Part shown: piece by piece, positions 9,635 to 18,777 of the stretch
Position numbering within the stretch: the first letter of the stretch is position 1
Layout: each line of letters starts with the position of its first letter
DNA from: Halarcobacter sp.
Lineage (GTDB): Bacteria; Campylobacterota; Campylobacteria; Campylobacterales; Arcobacteraceae
NCBI RefSeq assembly: GCF_963675975.1
Contig: NZ_OY780939.1
Location: forward strand, 1,240,001 to 1,304,000
Reading direction: 5' to 3'
DNA: 64,000 nt
The notes under the pieces: generated by a model
What the model saw: the letters and a program-made list of their open reading frames with translations, nothing else
What the model was told of the DNA's origin: nothing
The model's database searches: none
Translations under genes and position numbers: made by a program

Positions 9635-10365
9635 TCAAACCATCTTAATTGCTCTCGCAAGTTTACAACTTCACCAATTATAATAATTGAAGGTGAAACA
9701 GCATCTTTTGATTTATCCACAATATCACTAAGAGTTCCTGTAATCACTTTTTGTTTTTTTGTTGTACCATTTGAGATTATTGCACAGGGATAATCTTTAG
9801 ATTTTCCAACCTCTAATAGTTTTGTTACTATTAAACTAATATTATGTAACCCCATTAGAAAAACTATAGTTTCATCTTCTATAAATGATTTCCAATTTAT
9901 ATCAGCAATATTTTCACTACTTTTTCTATGTCCCGTCACAACTCTAAATGAAGGTGTGATTCCTCTATTTGTAACAGGGATCCCTGCATAAGCAGGCACT
10001 GAAATAGCAGATGTTACACCTGGAATGATCTCAAATTTAATACCTCTTTCTTTTAGGTATAAAGCTTCCTCTCCACCTCTTCCAAAAACAAATGGATCTC
10101 CACCTTTAAGCCTTACTACATTTTTATATTTTAGTGCACATTGATAGATTATTTCATTTATTTCATCTTGTGGGACTCTATGAAAACCTTTCTCTTTTCC
10201 TACAAAAATTGTTTCTACATCTTTTTTTGCTTCTTTTAATATTTCTGGATTGGCTAATTTATCATATATAATTACATCAGCTGTTTGTATAACTTTTAAA
10301 GCTTTTACTGTTAGAAGTTCTATATCTCCAGGCCCCGCTCCTGTCAAATAAACTTTAGATTCCAT
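9631..10365 (-). CDS. cobA: Uroporphyrinogen-III C-methyltransferase
   Basis: This enzyme methylates uroporphyrinogen III with two SAM molecules to precorrin-2, the first step to siroheme. The 244-residue length fits single-domain SUMT. Visible motifs are [18 protein letters not shown] at the N-terminus, [37 protein letters not shown]-like (here VTNRG) and TVVFLMG-like (ETIVFLMG). I take ATG 10365 because AAGAGA lies just before it; an in-frame ATG at 10401 would add 12 residues before the conserved start. It converges with the dehydrogenase gene. Confidence 0.92.
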   Translation of the reverse strand: MESKVYLTGAGPGDIELLTVKALKVIQTADVIIYDKLANPEILKEAKKDVETIFVGKEKGFHRVPQDEINEIIYQCALKYKNVVRLKGGDPFVFGRGGEEALYLKERGIKFEIIPGVTSAISVPAYAGIPVTNRGITPSFRVVTGHRKSSENIADINWKSFIEDETIVFLMGLHNISLIVTKLLEVGKSKDYPCAIISNGTTKKQKVITGTLSDIVDKSKDAVSPSIIIIGEVVNLREQLRWFD

Positions 10366-10528
10366 GCATTCTCTTTTTTTATTGGAAGTATATCTAAACA
10401 ATTTTTCAAAACTTTTAATTTTCGGGTTAATTTGTTTACAAAATTTAACTTTTAATTTATTATGTTAAATTTTATGTGATTTAAGCTTTTTTATATTAAG
10501 CTAACAAAATTTTTTAAAGGTTGAGTAT

Positions 10529-11491
10529 ATGTTGATTGATGGGCATGGCAGAAAAGTAGATTATCTAAGAGTATCTGTTACTGAAAGATGTAATTTTAGA
10601 TGTCAATATTGTATGCCAGAAAAACCATTTTCTTGGGTTCCAAGAGAAGAGTTATTATCTTATGAAGAGTTATTTGAATTTATTAAAGTATCAATTGATG
10701 AGGGTGTAAAAAAAGTTAGAATAACTGGTGGAGAACCCTTATTAAGAGAGGGGCTTGATAGTTTTATAAAAATGATTTCTACATATAAAGATGATATTGA
10801 TTTAGCATTAACAACAAATGGATTTCTTTTACCAAAAAGTGCTCAAAAACTTGCAGATGCTGGACTAAAAAGAATAAATGTATCTTTAGATTCATTAAAG
10901 CCTGATGTTGCTGCAAAAGTTGCACAAAAAGATGTTTTAAAAACTGTATTAAAAGGTATCCAAGCAGCAGATGATGCAGGACTTAAAATAAAAATAAACT
11001 GCGTACCTATGAAAGGTATAAACGATAATGAACTTGTTGATATAATCGATTTCTGTAAAGAAAAAGGGTATCAAGTTAGATTTATCGAATATATGGAAAA
11101 TGACCATGCAAGTAAATATGCCAAAGGGCTTAACTCAGAAGAGATACAAGAGCTTATTAAAAAAAGCTACAACTTTGAAAAACTAGAAAGAGAAGGTTCT
11201 TCTCCATCTCAAGAATACAAATTAGAGGATGGATATGTATTTGGTATTATAGAACCTCACAAAGATGATTTTTGTGCCACATGTAATAGAATTAGATTAA
11301 CTGCAAGTGGTGTTTTAATTCCATGTTTATATTATGAGGATGCACAAAGTATCAAAGAAGCAATAAAAAATAAAGATATTCCAAAAGCTGTTGCAATTTT
11401 AAAAGATGTTTTAGCAAATAAACCAGAAAAAAATAAGTGGACAGAAGATTCAGAAGTTTCAGCTAGAGCTTTTTATGAGACAGGAGGGTGA
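10529..11491 (+). CDS. moaA: GTP 3',8-cyclase MoaA (molybdenum cofactor synthesis)
   Basis: This radical-SAM enzyme converts GTP to 3',8-cyclo-7,8-dihydro-GTP, the first step of molybdopterin synthesis. The N-terminal [4Fe-4S] cluster Cys are 21, 25 and 28 (CNFRCQYC), the SAM-binding GGEP is at 67-70, and the C-terminal cluster Cys are 249, 252 and 266 (CATC...C). The protein ends in Gly-Gly, which is required for function in MoaA. The 320-residue length is normal. AAGG lies 8 bases before the ATG. It is alone here; its stop is one base from the stop of the convergent unknown gene. Confidence 0.95.
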   Translation: MLIDGHGRKVDYLRVSVTERCNFRCQYCMPEKPFSWVPREELLSYEELFEFIKVSIDEGVKKVRITGGEPLLREGLDSFIKMISTYKDDIDLALTTNGFLLPKSAQKLADAGLKRINVSLDSLKPDVAAKVAQKDVLKTVLKGIQAADDAGLKIKINCVPMKGINDNELVDIIDFCKEKGYQVRFIEYMENDHASKYAKGLNSEEIQELIKKSYNFEKLEREGSSPSQEYKLEDGYVFGIIEPHKDDFCATCNRIRLTASGVLIPCLYYEDAQSIKEAIKNKDIPKAVAILKDVLANKPEKNKWTEDSEVSARAFYETGG

Positions 11492-11492
11492 T

Positions 11493-12305
11493 TTAAAACC
11501 CTATCTTTTGCCTTCCCATCTCTTTTAGCATCTTTAAATCTTCTTTTCTTTTTACTTTATAAAATTCTATAAAATACCCAAATGCATTTGAACGTAAATA
11601 GATATAAGAGTGTTTGTTGTTTTCACTTCTAATAAGATACTCATTATTTGCATTTTTTTCTACTATTTTATACTCTTTATATAAAGATTCTAATTGTAAT
11701 CTAAGGGATAAAAACTCTTTTTTATTTTTAGAGATAATTCCTATGTAATAAAATTCTCCATCACTTTTAGAAAACTTTTGTTCTTTAAAAGTGTCAATAT
11801 TTTCTTCATTTAAAAGTTTTGTAAACTTTATATCTTGTTCATGTCCAAGGTTATTGTTTAATAAATACCGACACATATGTTCAGCTTTTTTTAATCCTAA
11901 ATCATAAATCATCCCATCTGTTAATTCTATTTCTGAACTATCCTTTAATACAAATGTTAAAGTAAATTTTGAATAGATATTTCCTGTTAAATAATTAACT
12001 TCAGTTTTAACTTCTTCTATCTCTTTTCTATGTATACAGATTTTTTTCTGAAGTTTTTTATTATCAAATATTTCCCAACAAACCTCTTTTGGGCTTATAT
12101 TAAAATGTATTGTTCTTTTTACAATAAGAACATAAATAAATGAGGCTATTTGAAATGAACATAAAGCAACTGAAGCGATAAATAAAATTGTGTATATGGT
12201 TTCTCCTGTTAAATGACCTTGGTACATAACCAAAGCAAAAAGAGAAAACGCTGTCAACATAAAGAGTTTATAAGTAAACCCTTTTTCTAAAACATAAATT
12301 TGCAT
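11493..12305 (-). CDS. Unknown membrane protein with two N-terminal helices
   Basis: This 270-residue protein has two hydrophobic segments (about residues 13-33 and 38-62) followed by a soluble part of about 200 residues, probably cytoplasmic. A stretch around 70-145 (an alternating hydrophobic region with WEIF and LTFVLKDSSEIELTDG) resembles a PH-like beta domain, but I cannot assign a family. The second half is rich in Lys and Glu. It follows another unknown gene by 13 bases, so the two probably form an operon. It converges with moaA with a one-base gap and no terminator. Confidence 0.6.
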   Translation of the reverse strand: MQIYVLEKGFTYKLFMLTAFSLFALVMYQGHLTGETIYTILFIASVALCSFQIASFIYVLIVKRTIHFNISPKEVCWEIFDNKKLQKKICIHRKEIEEVKTEVNYLTGNIYSKFTLTFVLKDSSEIELTDGMIYDLGLKKAEHMCRYLLNNNLGHEQDIKFTKLLNEENIDTFKEQKFSKSDGEFYYIGIISKNKKEFLSLRLQLESLYKEYKIVEKNANNEYLIRSENNKHSYIYLRSNAFGYFIEFYKVKRKEDLKMLKEMGRQKIGF

Positions 12306-12318
12306 AAATTAACTACCT

Positions 12319-12957
12319 TTATATATAAGCAGTTAGAAGTTTATCATTTTTATTATTAGTCTCTAAATTATTCTTAAAGTGTTCAACACTATTTTTTAAA
12401 ACTAATTCTTGATGTGTAGTTGAAGTTGAAATTATCTCTTCTTTATTATCCTCTTTTCTTCTATTAAAAGCAGTTTTATTATTGTTATTGATTTCTCTTT
12501 TATCTTTTTTAAATTTATTACAAAATAGATTTTTTTCAAGAAGAAAGATTAAAGAGTATATCTCTTCTTTAGATGTTTTTTGATCTTGATTTACGTCTGT
12601 TTTTAGCCAAAATAAAACTTTTATTAATTCATATGAAATATTGTTTATAAGGTTTAAATCTTTTGAATACTCTATTAAGTCTAGTTCATCGATATTAAGC
12701 CATCTTTGTTTTAATGTACTTGCATTTTTATTATATGAGGATTTATTTTTTAAAAGATTTAAAAAGTTTTCTATTCCAAAAAATTCAATTCTTCTTTGTA
12801 GATTTGTAGTTACACAATTCCAAATAGCAAAAAGCGAAAATGAAAGTTTTTCAATATCTATCAACTCTTTTGCTTCTTTTATATTATATATTTCTAATTC
12901 TTCAAGATAAAAAGAGGGATTATTAGGGTTATTCATTAATTCTGGAACTTGGCTCAT
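12319..12957 (-). CDS. Unknown soluble protein
   Basis: This 212-residue protein has no signal peptide or membrane segment. Residues 1-135 are predicted helical from composition (for example IEKLSFSLFAIWNCVTTNLQRRIEFFG); residues 150-212 are very rich in Asn, Lys and Glu, suggesting a disordered tail. I do not recognise the family. AGGAGA stands before the ATG. It is followed after 13 bases by the two-helix membrane protein, and the pair is the only visible transcription unit here. Confidence 0.6.
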   Translation of the reverse strand: MSQVPELMNNPNNPSFYLEELEIYNIKEAKELIDIEKLSFSLFAIWNCVTTNLQRRIEFFGIENFLNLLKNKSSYNKNASTLKQRWLNIDELDLIEYSKDLNLINNISYELIKVLFWLKTDVNQDQKTSKEEIYSLIFLLEKNLFCNKFKKDKREINNNNKTAFNRRKEDNKEEIISTSTTHQELVLKNSVEHFKNNLETNNKNDKLLTAYI

Positions 12958-13048
12958 AATCTCTCCTTTTCTTTAGATTAGTTTAAACTTTATAAAATTG
13001 TAACAGATTTTTATATTTTTTGCAAGAAAAGTTTTAATTTAAAAATTT

Positions 13049-14989
13049 TTATTGTAAGTCTTGTTGGGGTTTTCCTATATAAAAACCTTGTGAGTAATCG
13101 ATTCCTAACTCATTTACCTTTTCAAGAAGTTCTTTATTTGAAATAAATTCAGCTATTGTTTTTATCCCCATTTTTTTAGTAAAACTAACAATTGATTTTA
13201 CAACTTCAAGGGAGTTTGTATTTTCCAAAATTCTTTTTATAATTGAACCATCTATTTTTACATAATCAGCGTCAATCTTTACTAAATATTCAAAATTGCT
13301 ATAACCACTACCAAAATCATCAATCGCAATTTCACAGCCAAGAGCTTTTAATCTATCAATAAATTGAAATACTGGTTCATAAGTGGTTATTTTTTCAGAT
13401 TCAACTAGTTCTACAACAAGTTTTTTTGCAATATTATATTCTTCTATTTTAAAAAATAAATAGTCTTGTAGTTCATCATCTAAAATATCTTCCATAGTTA
13501 GATTAATAGAAAATTGAAACTCTTTTTCTTTAAAGTTTTCAAATGATTTTTGAATAACTCTTTTTGTAATCTCTATATATTGTCTAGATTTTTTTGCAAT
13601 ATCTAAAAACTGAAAAGGTGAAATAATAGTTTGATCTGTATCTATTATTCTTACTAAAGCTTCATATTTTTCTATTTTTTTAGAAAAGTTATTAAATATT
13701 GGTTGATAATAAACTATTACTCTATCTTCCTCTAAGGCAGTTCTTATTTTTTCCGTCCACCAAAGATTATCTTCAAACTCTTTTTCTATATTAAAAGATT
13801 CTGAGTAGATTAATAAACTTTTATTTTTATCTTTTGCATATTTATTTATAATTTCAGCAGTACTAAGAAGTTTTGATTTATGTTCAAAAGAGATTCCAAT
13901 AGTATTATTTAAACGAACTTTTTTTATACCTAAATCTATTAAAGTATTTTTTAGTTGCTCATTTATCTCTTTTACTAATACTAAAAATTTATCTTTTGAA
14001 AAAGTGCAATTTAGTAGAGCAAATCTATTTATATTTATTTTATAAAGTTCACAATCTTTTACTAGATAAGTTAAAAGCTCTTCTGATGCTTTTTTTATTA
14101 AATTATTGGCTAAATCATTTCCGAAAAAATCATTAATATAAAAAAAACTATTTATATCAATAACAGCTAAATTGTTCTTTTTATTTTGTTCTATATCCAT
14201 CAAAAGCTTTTCTCTGTTATAAAGACCTGTTAAGGTGTCTTTTTTGACAATTTCAAATTGAGTAATATCTTGGGCAAATTTTATTATTTTTACTGGATTT
14301 TTATCTAAATCTAAAATTGGTGTATAGGTTGCTTGTATCCAAACTTTTTTTCCATTTTTACCCTCTCTTAGATATTTACCCGTATCAAATTTTCCTTTGT
14401 TTAACTTTTCCCAAAAGTTTTTATATTCTTTTGATTGAGAATACTCTTTATCACAAAAAATTTTATGATGCTTACCTTTTATCTCATCTAATTTGTAACC
14501 CATTGCATTTAGAAAATTTTTGTTTGCTTTTAATATATTGCCATCCATATCAAATTCAATAACTGCATGAGCTTTATTTATCGCTTTTAATTGTATTTCA
14601 TATTTTTGAGTTTCTAATCTGTTTTTAGTAATATCTTGGGCAAATTTTAATATTTCAAATACTTGTCCATTGTCATTGATTAGAGGTTTATATGTTGCTT
14701 GCAGATATATTGAAGTTCCATCTTTTTTTACTCTTTTAAATTCACCACTATTTAATTTTCCTGTAGATAATTCATACCAGAATTTTCTATACTCTACAGA
14801 GTTTGTAAAATCTTCATCACATAGTATTTTATGGTGTTTATTTTTTATCTCTTCTAATTTATACCCAAATAAGGATAGAAATTTTTCATTGGCATTTTTT
14901 ATTGTTCCATCAAGTTTAAATGAAATAATTGCAAAACTTTCATTAAATGCTCTGTTTTTAATCTCTTCTCTTTTTATATCTAAATCCAT
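13049..14989 (-). CDS. PAS-PAS-GGDEF(degenerate)-EAL protein, probable c-di-GMP phosphodiesterase
   Basis: This 646-residue cytoplasmic protein has two near-identical PAS domains in tandem (about 15-120 and 137-243; each carries KHHKI followed by a WIQATY/YLQATY-like strand and FAQDIT), a GGDEF-type domain (about 247-400) and an EAL domain (about 405-640). The GGDEF signature is replaced by NINRF, so cyclase activity should be absent. The EAL domain keeps YEALVR, the IDDFGSGYSNF metal/loop-6 segment and VKIDGSII, so it probably hydrolyses c-di-GMP. It is followed on the other side by a diguanylate cyclase gene 25 bases upstream; the opposing pair may be one operon. Confidence 0.9.
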   Translation of the reverse strand: MDLDIKREEIKNRAFNESFAIISFKLDGTIKNANEKFLSLFGYKLEEIKNKHHKILCDEDFTNSVEYRKFWYELSTGKLNSGEFKRVKKDGTSIYLQATYKPLINDNGQVFEILKFAQDITKNRLETQKYEIQLKAINKAHAVIEFDMDGNILKANKNFLNAMGYKLDEIKGKHHKIFCDKEYSQSKEYKNFWEKLNKGKFDTGKYLREGKNGKKVWIQATYTPILDLDKNPVKIIKFAQDITQFEIVKKDTLTGLYNREKLLMDIEQNKKNNLAVIDINSFFYINDFFGNDLANNLIKKASEELLTYLVKDCELYKININRFALLNCTFSKDKFLVLVKEINEQLKNTLIDLGIKKVRLNNTIGISFEHKSKLLSTAEIINKYAKDKNKSLLIYSESFNIEKEFEDNLWWTEKIRTALEEDRVIVYYQPIFNNFSKKIEKYEALVRIIDTDQTIISPFQFLDIAKKSRQYIEITKRVIQKSFENFKEKEFQFSINLTMEDILDDELQDYLFFKIEEYNIAKKLVVELVESEKITTYEPVFQFIDRLKALGCEIAIDDFGSGYSNFEYLVKIDADYVKIDGSIIKRILENTNSLEVVKSIVSFTKKMGIKTIAEFISNKELLEKVNELGIDYSQGFYIGKPQQDLQ

Positions 14990-15014
14990 CTTTTTCTTTT
15001 ATACCTATTTAATA

Positions 15015-16988
15015 TTATTGTATTATGATACAATCCCTACCTTTATTTTTTGCCTCATACACTGCTATATCAGCTCTTTTTACAGTATCATAAATATCTT
15101 CATTTTCTTTGTAAAGTGTTGCTCCTATTGAACAAGTTTTTTGACCAACTTTTTTAAAATAGTTTTCTTTTATTGCTACTCTCATTTTTTCTAATATTTT
15201 TTTCAAAGCATCATTAGAGGGAACTTTTATAATTAAAATAAACTCTTCTCCACCCCATCTAACTAAAATATCCTCTTTTCTAGAGTTAGATTTTATTATT
15301 TCTACAAATTGGATTAGAACTTCATCTCCAATATCATGTCCAAATTCATCATTAACTTTCTTAAAGTAATCAATATCTATCATAGCTATTGCTAAATAAG
15401 AATCGTTTGTTTGGTATTTATTTATAAAATAATTTATTTTTTGTTCAAAATATTCTCTATTGTAGGCTTTAGTTAGTTTATCGATTAAAGTTTTGTTTTC
15501 TAATTTTATATTTTCTAATATTGTTTCTGAAATATCTGTAAAACTTACTATATAACTCTCTTCATCAAAATTGTTTATTGAAACAGAAAAAATATATGGT
15601 TTTAAATCTATACCTATAATAGAAACTACTCTTTTAGACGTATCTATTTTTTTTATAGATTCTATCCAATAGTCTTTTTTTTCTTTATTGAAAAAGAATT
15701 TGTCATGATTTATAAATAGTTCACATATTGAAGAGTTTATACTATAAAATTCTTTTAGATTTTTATATCCAAAGAAGTCAAAAAACTTTTTATTTGCATA
15801 AGTGATTTTTTCAGCTGTTGATAAAAATACTATATTGTTTTGAGTATTTATAAATTTTTTTAAATTTTTATTTGTTTTTTCAATTTGCTCTTTTTTAAAA
15901 AATAGTTCATTTTTACTTTCAATTAGGGCGTTATATTGTTCTTGTATTACATTTGTTAAGAAACCTAATTCATCATTTGGTTTTTTTATATTGTTTAAAT
16001 CTTTATAATCCCCAGATTTTAGTGTTTTTGTTAAGTTCTTAATATATTTAATAACAGGATTCAATAAAAATAGTGATACTAATATTAAAACTATCCAAAT
16101 GACTACTGATAAAGATATAAAAAAATTAATTTTCTCTTTGAAATAGTTAGAAGATTCTTCATTCTCTTTTGCTAAACTTGCTTGTATGTGATTATCTAAT
16201 ACCGAATCTATATCATTATTTATTAAAGTTGACATTTGTTTTATTAAAATCTCTTTTCTATCTGTAAGAGTAATAAATTCAAAGATATATTTTTCAAGTT
16301 TTATAAAAGCAGTATCAATAATATTTAAACTGCTTATTTCATTTTCAGATAGTTTCATATTCTTTAATTGTTTTTTTATTTCATAATAATCCTCAATACT
16401 ACTTTTTATTCTTCCTTTAAAAAAGTCATTATTGCTTTCATAATAACCCCTTTTTGCAGCAATTAATTCAAAAGTATTGATTTCTAATTCATCATATAAA
16501 GATAATAAATCTTTATTTTTTGCATTTGGTTCTAAGTTTGTATCAAGCTCATAATCAATTGTTTGATTTACAATATCATTTACCTTCTCAACAAGAATAT
16601 TTTGTCTATTTGTAAGATTTATAAGTTCTATACTTACATTCATAAATTTATTAGTTAAAGATTCGAGGAGTTTTAAATTATTTTTACTTTGTTCATCTTT
16701 TGATGAGTTTTTAATTTGATTTAAATAAAATTTGTAAGTTTGGTATGGTTCTAAGTTTGTAAAATCTATTTGTTTTTTTAAACTATTATTGTTGATTATA
16801 TCAAGAATATATTTTTCAACTTCTAATATATTTATCTCAACTTCATAAGCACTATGTACCTTTATTTTATGATTTTTGTCTAACTCTTCATAGTTTTGTC
16901 GTAAATCTTTTAAAAAAAATAAAGATACCATTGGCACTATAATTGAAATAAAAATAGGCAAAGCTAATAGTTTGGTAGTTAATTTCAT
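15015..16988 (-). CDS. Transmembrane diguanylate cyclase with PAS domain
   Basis: This 657-residue sensor has a signal anchor at about 7-27, a long helical periplasmic domain to about 290, a second membrane helix (ISLSVVIWIVLILVSLFLL), a HAMP-like linker, a PAS domain (about 375-485) and a GGDEF domain. The active-site motif is GGEEF (RWGGEEF), accepted in working cyclases, and RKED five residues before it fits the RxxD inhibitory site. It therefore probably makes c-di-GMP in response to a periplasmic signal, with product feedback. It lies directly upstream of the PAS-PAS-GGDEF-EAL gene. Confidence 0.9.
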   Translation of the reverse strand: MKLTTKLLALPIFISIIVPMVSLFFLKDLRQNYEELDKNHKIKVHSAYEVEINILEVEKYILDIINNNSLKKQIDFTNLEPYQTYKFYLNQIKNSSKDEQSKNNLKLLESLTNKFMNVSIELINLTNRQNILVEKVNDIVNQTIDYELDTNLEPNAKNKDLLSLYDELEINTFELIAAKRGYYESNNDFFKGRIKSSIEDYYEIKKQLKNMKLSENEISSLNIIDTAFIKLEKYIFEFITLTDRKEILIKQMSTLINNDIDSVLDNHIQASLAKENEESSNYFKEKINFFISLSVVIWIVLILVSLFLLNPVIKYIKNLTKTLKSGDYKDLNNIKKPNDELGFLTNVIQEQYNALIESKNELFFKKEQIEKTNKNLKKFINTQNNIVFLSTAEKITYANKKFFDFFGYKNLKEFYSINSSICELFINHDKFFFNKEKKDYWIESIKKIDTSKRVVSIIGIDLKPYIFSVSINNFDEESYIVSFTDISETILENIKLENKTLIDKLTKAYNREYFEQKINYFINKYQTNDSYLAIAMIDIDYFKKVNDEFGHDIGDEVLIQFVEIIKSNSRKEDILVRWGGEEFILIIKVPSNDALKKILEKMRVAIKENYFKKVGQKTCSIGATLYKENEDIYDTVKRADIAVYEAKNKGRDCIIIQ

Positions 16989-17058
16989 ATAATATTTTAT
17001 CTATATAAAACTCTAAATAAAATTAATTTTTTTATTATGAATGATTTTTCACTTATAA

Positions 17059-17853
17059 TTAATTTATATTTTTAACATAATACCTATCATTCTCACAAGC
17101 AAGCTCAATTTTAGAATCAAATATTGTTGATATATTTTCTGAGTTTAAAATCTCATCTTTCTTACCTTGTTTATATATTGTTTTATTATAAACCAGTGCA
17201 ATATTGTCTATTTCAGGAAATACCTCTTCAAAATGATGAGTAACTAGTATTATAGAAGAATATTTTGAAAGTTTTCTAATGATTTTTAAAAAACTGTCTT
17301 GTGCTTTTATATCTAGTCCAACAGTTGGTTCATCTAATATAAAAGCTTTTGGTTTATGAACAAGAGCTCGTCCTATTACACATCTTCTTAACTGTCCTGT
17401 ACTCATATGTTGAACTTTTTTATCTTTAATATCTGAAATCTCTAAAAATTCTAAAACCTCTAAAGCTCTTTTGTATTGTTCTTCTGTAAAATCTTGGTGT
17501 TTAAAAATACCAATTGAACTGTAATATCCACTTAATACAACCTCATATGCACTTAGGTAATTGCCATGTTCACTAAAGTAGTTGTGTAAATCATTTGTGA
17601 TAATTCCTAAGTTTTTCTTTAATTCAAAAATACTCCATATTTTTTGTCCAAAAAGTTCTTTTTTGAATTTATATTTAGTATTTGGGTATAAGTCATTTGA
17701 GATAAGTTTAATAAGTGTAGATTTACCACTTCCATTTTGACCTAGAATAGCCCAATGCTCACCTAATTTTATTTGTAAATTGATATTTTCTAATACTGGT
17801 TTAACATTATAACTTACATAAATATTTTCAAAATCAATAATTTTTTCATCCAT
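17059..17853 (-). CDS. Single-domain ABC ATPase, ModF/YbbL-like
   Basis: This encodes about 264 residues of an ABC ATP-binding subunit with Walker A GQNGSGKST, the Q-loop around IITNDLH, signature MSTGQLRR, Walker B KAFILDEPTVGLD and the switch His in VTHHFEE. The signature and HHFEE ending resemble ModF-like ATPases. No permease or binding protein is next to it, so the partner is unknown. ATG 17853 is preferred over the adjacent ATG 17856 because AAGGA then has normal spacing. Confidence 0.85.
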   Translation of the reverse strand: MDEKIIDFENIYVSYNVKPVLENINLQIKLGEHWAILGQNGSGKSTLIKLISNDLYPNTKYKFKKELFGQKIWSIFELKKNLGIITNDLHNYFSEHGNYLSAYEVVLSGYYSSIGIFKHQDFTEEQYKRALEVLEFLEISDIKDKKVQHMSTGQLRRCVIGRALVHKPKAFILDEPTVGLDIKAQDSFLKIIRKLSKYSSIILVTHHFEEVFPEIDNIALVYNKTIYKQGKKDEILNSENISTIFDSKIELACENDRYYVKNIN

Positions 17854-17960
17854 CATATATCCTTAATAATATTCCTTAAACTAAAATTAATATAAATTAG
17901 TATAAAATTCGCGTCCACTTAATTTTAGTGAGATTAATTATACCTATTAGGAGGTCAATG

Positions 17961-18233
17961 ATGGCTTTAGATCAGGAAGTAAAAGCAAGTATTATTGCAA
18001 AATACAGAAGAGATGAAAAAGACACAGGTTCTGCAGAAGTTCAAATTGCAGTATTAACAGAGCAAATTAGAGTTTTAACAGAGCATTTAAAAACTAATAA
18101 AAAAGATCACTCGTCAAGATTAGGTCTTTTAAAAATGGTTGGTAAAAGAAAAAGACTTTTAGCATACTTAAGAAAAACTGATTACGCTAGATTTACTACA
18201 TTAGTTGCAGATTTAGGAATTAGAGCTAAATAA
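17961..18233 (+). CDS. rpsO: 30S ribosomal protein S15
   Basis: S15 binds 16S rRNA helices 20-22 early in small-subunit assembly. The 90 residues match the family. [36 protein letters not shown], and [19 protein letters not shown] are all conserved. I chose ATG 17961 because AGGAGG at 17949-17954 is 6 bases before it; the ATG at 17958 is too close and an in-frame GTG at 17928 would add an alien extension. A strong terminator follows, so it is monocistronic; pnp is not adjacent. Confidence 0.97.
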   Translation: MALDQEVKASIIAKYRRDEKDTGSAEVQIAVLTEQIRVLTEHLKTNKKDHSSRLGLLKMVGKRKRLLAYLRKTDYARFTTLVADLGIRAK

Positions 18234-18253
18234 TTATTTTATTTAGTTACTTG

Positions 18254-18290
18254 AAAAAAGGTTGCAAGTAGTCTTGCAACCTTTTTTTTT
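18254..18290 (+). terminator. Rho-independent terminator of rpsO
   Basis: GGTTGCAAG (18260-18268) pairs with CTTGCAACC (18273-18281) around TAGT and runs into 9 T; A-run and T-run extend the stem. Confidence 0.93.
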
Positions 18291-18375
18291 AATAAAGAAT
18301 CAAATTAGTTTACAAAAATAATCAAATTTAATAATTGTTCGTGTAAAATAGAAAAAAACAAAAGTTAGGAAATTT

Positions 18376-18777
18376 ATGTTACTTACAAAAAAAAGTGAAT
18401 ATGCTTTATTATCATTAATATCAATTGCAAAAAGTGATGCACCTAAAAATGTTGATGTATTATCGCGTGAACTAAATATTCCTAAATCTTTTCTTGCAAA
18501 AATCATGCAAAATCTAGCTAAAAATGATATTGTATTGTCTCATAGGGGAGTTAATGGTGGATTTGTCCTTAAAAAACCTTATGATGAGATTACAATTTTA
18601 GAAATAACTACAGTAGCAGAAGAAAAAATACCTTCAGTATTTGAATGTTCACCATCAGTTTCTTCTTGTCCATCAGATTTGGCAAATGCATGTAGTTTAT
18701 GGCCAGTATTAAACAATCTTCAAAGTAGAATAAATGTCTTTTTAGAGGAACTGACTCTAAAGGATATTGCTTTATGA
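18376..18777 (+). CDS. Rrf2-family transcriptional regulator, probable Fe-S sensor
   Basis: This 133-residue regulator has an N-terminal winged helix (residues 1-65, with KSFLAKIMQNLAKNDIV and the wing HRGVNGGF) and three Cys at 91, 98 and 106. IscR and NsrR bind an Fe-S cluster with a similar triad (usually C-x5-C-x5-C); the spacing here is C-x6-C-x7-C, so the cluster is likely but its signal (iron-sulphur status, NO or redox) is open. The stop overlaps the next gene start in ATGA, indicating coupling with the DHH phosphoesterase. Confidence 0.9.
   Translation: MLLTKKSEYALLSLISIAKSDAPKNVDVLSRELNIPKSFLAKIMQNLAKNDIVLSHRGVNGGFVLKKPYDEITILEITTVAEEKIPSVFECSPSVSSCPSDLANACSLWPVLNNLQSRINVFLEELTLKDIAL

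Noticed and set aside
17928-17960. N-terminal extension of rpsO from GTG 17928
   Set aside because: It would place the AGGAGG ribosome binding site inside the coding region and add residues absent from S15 proteins.
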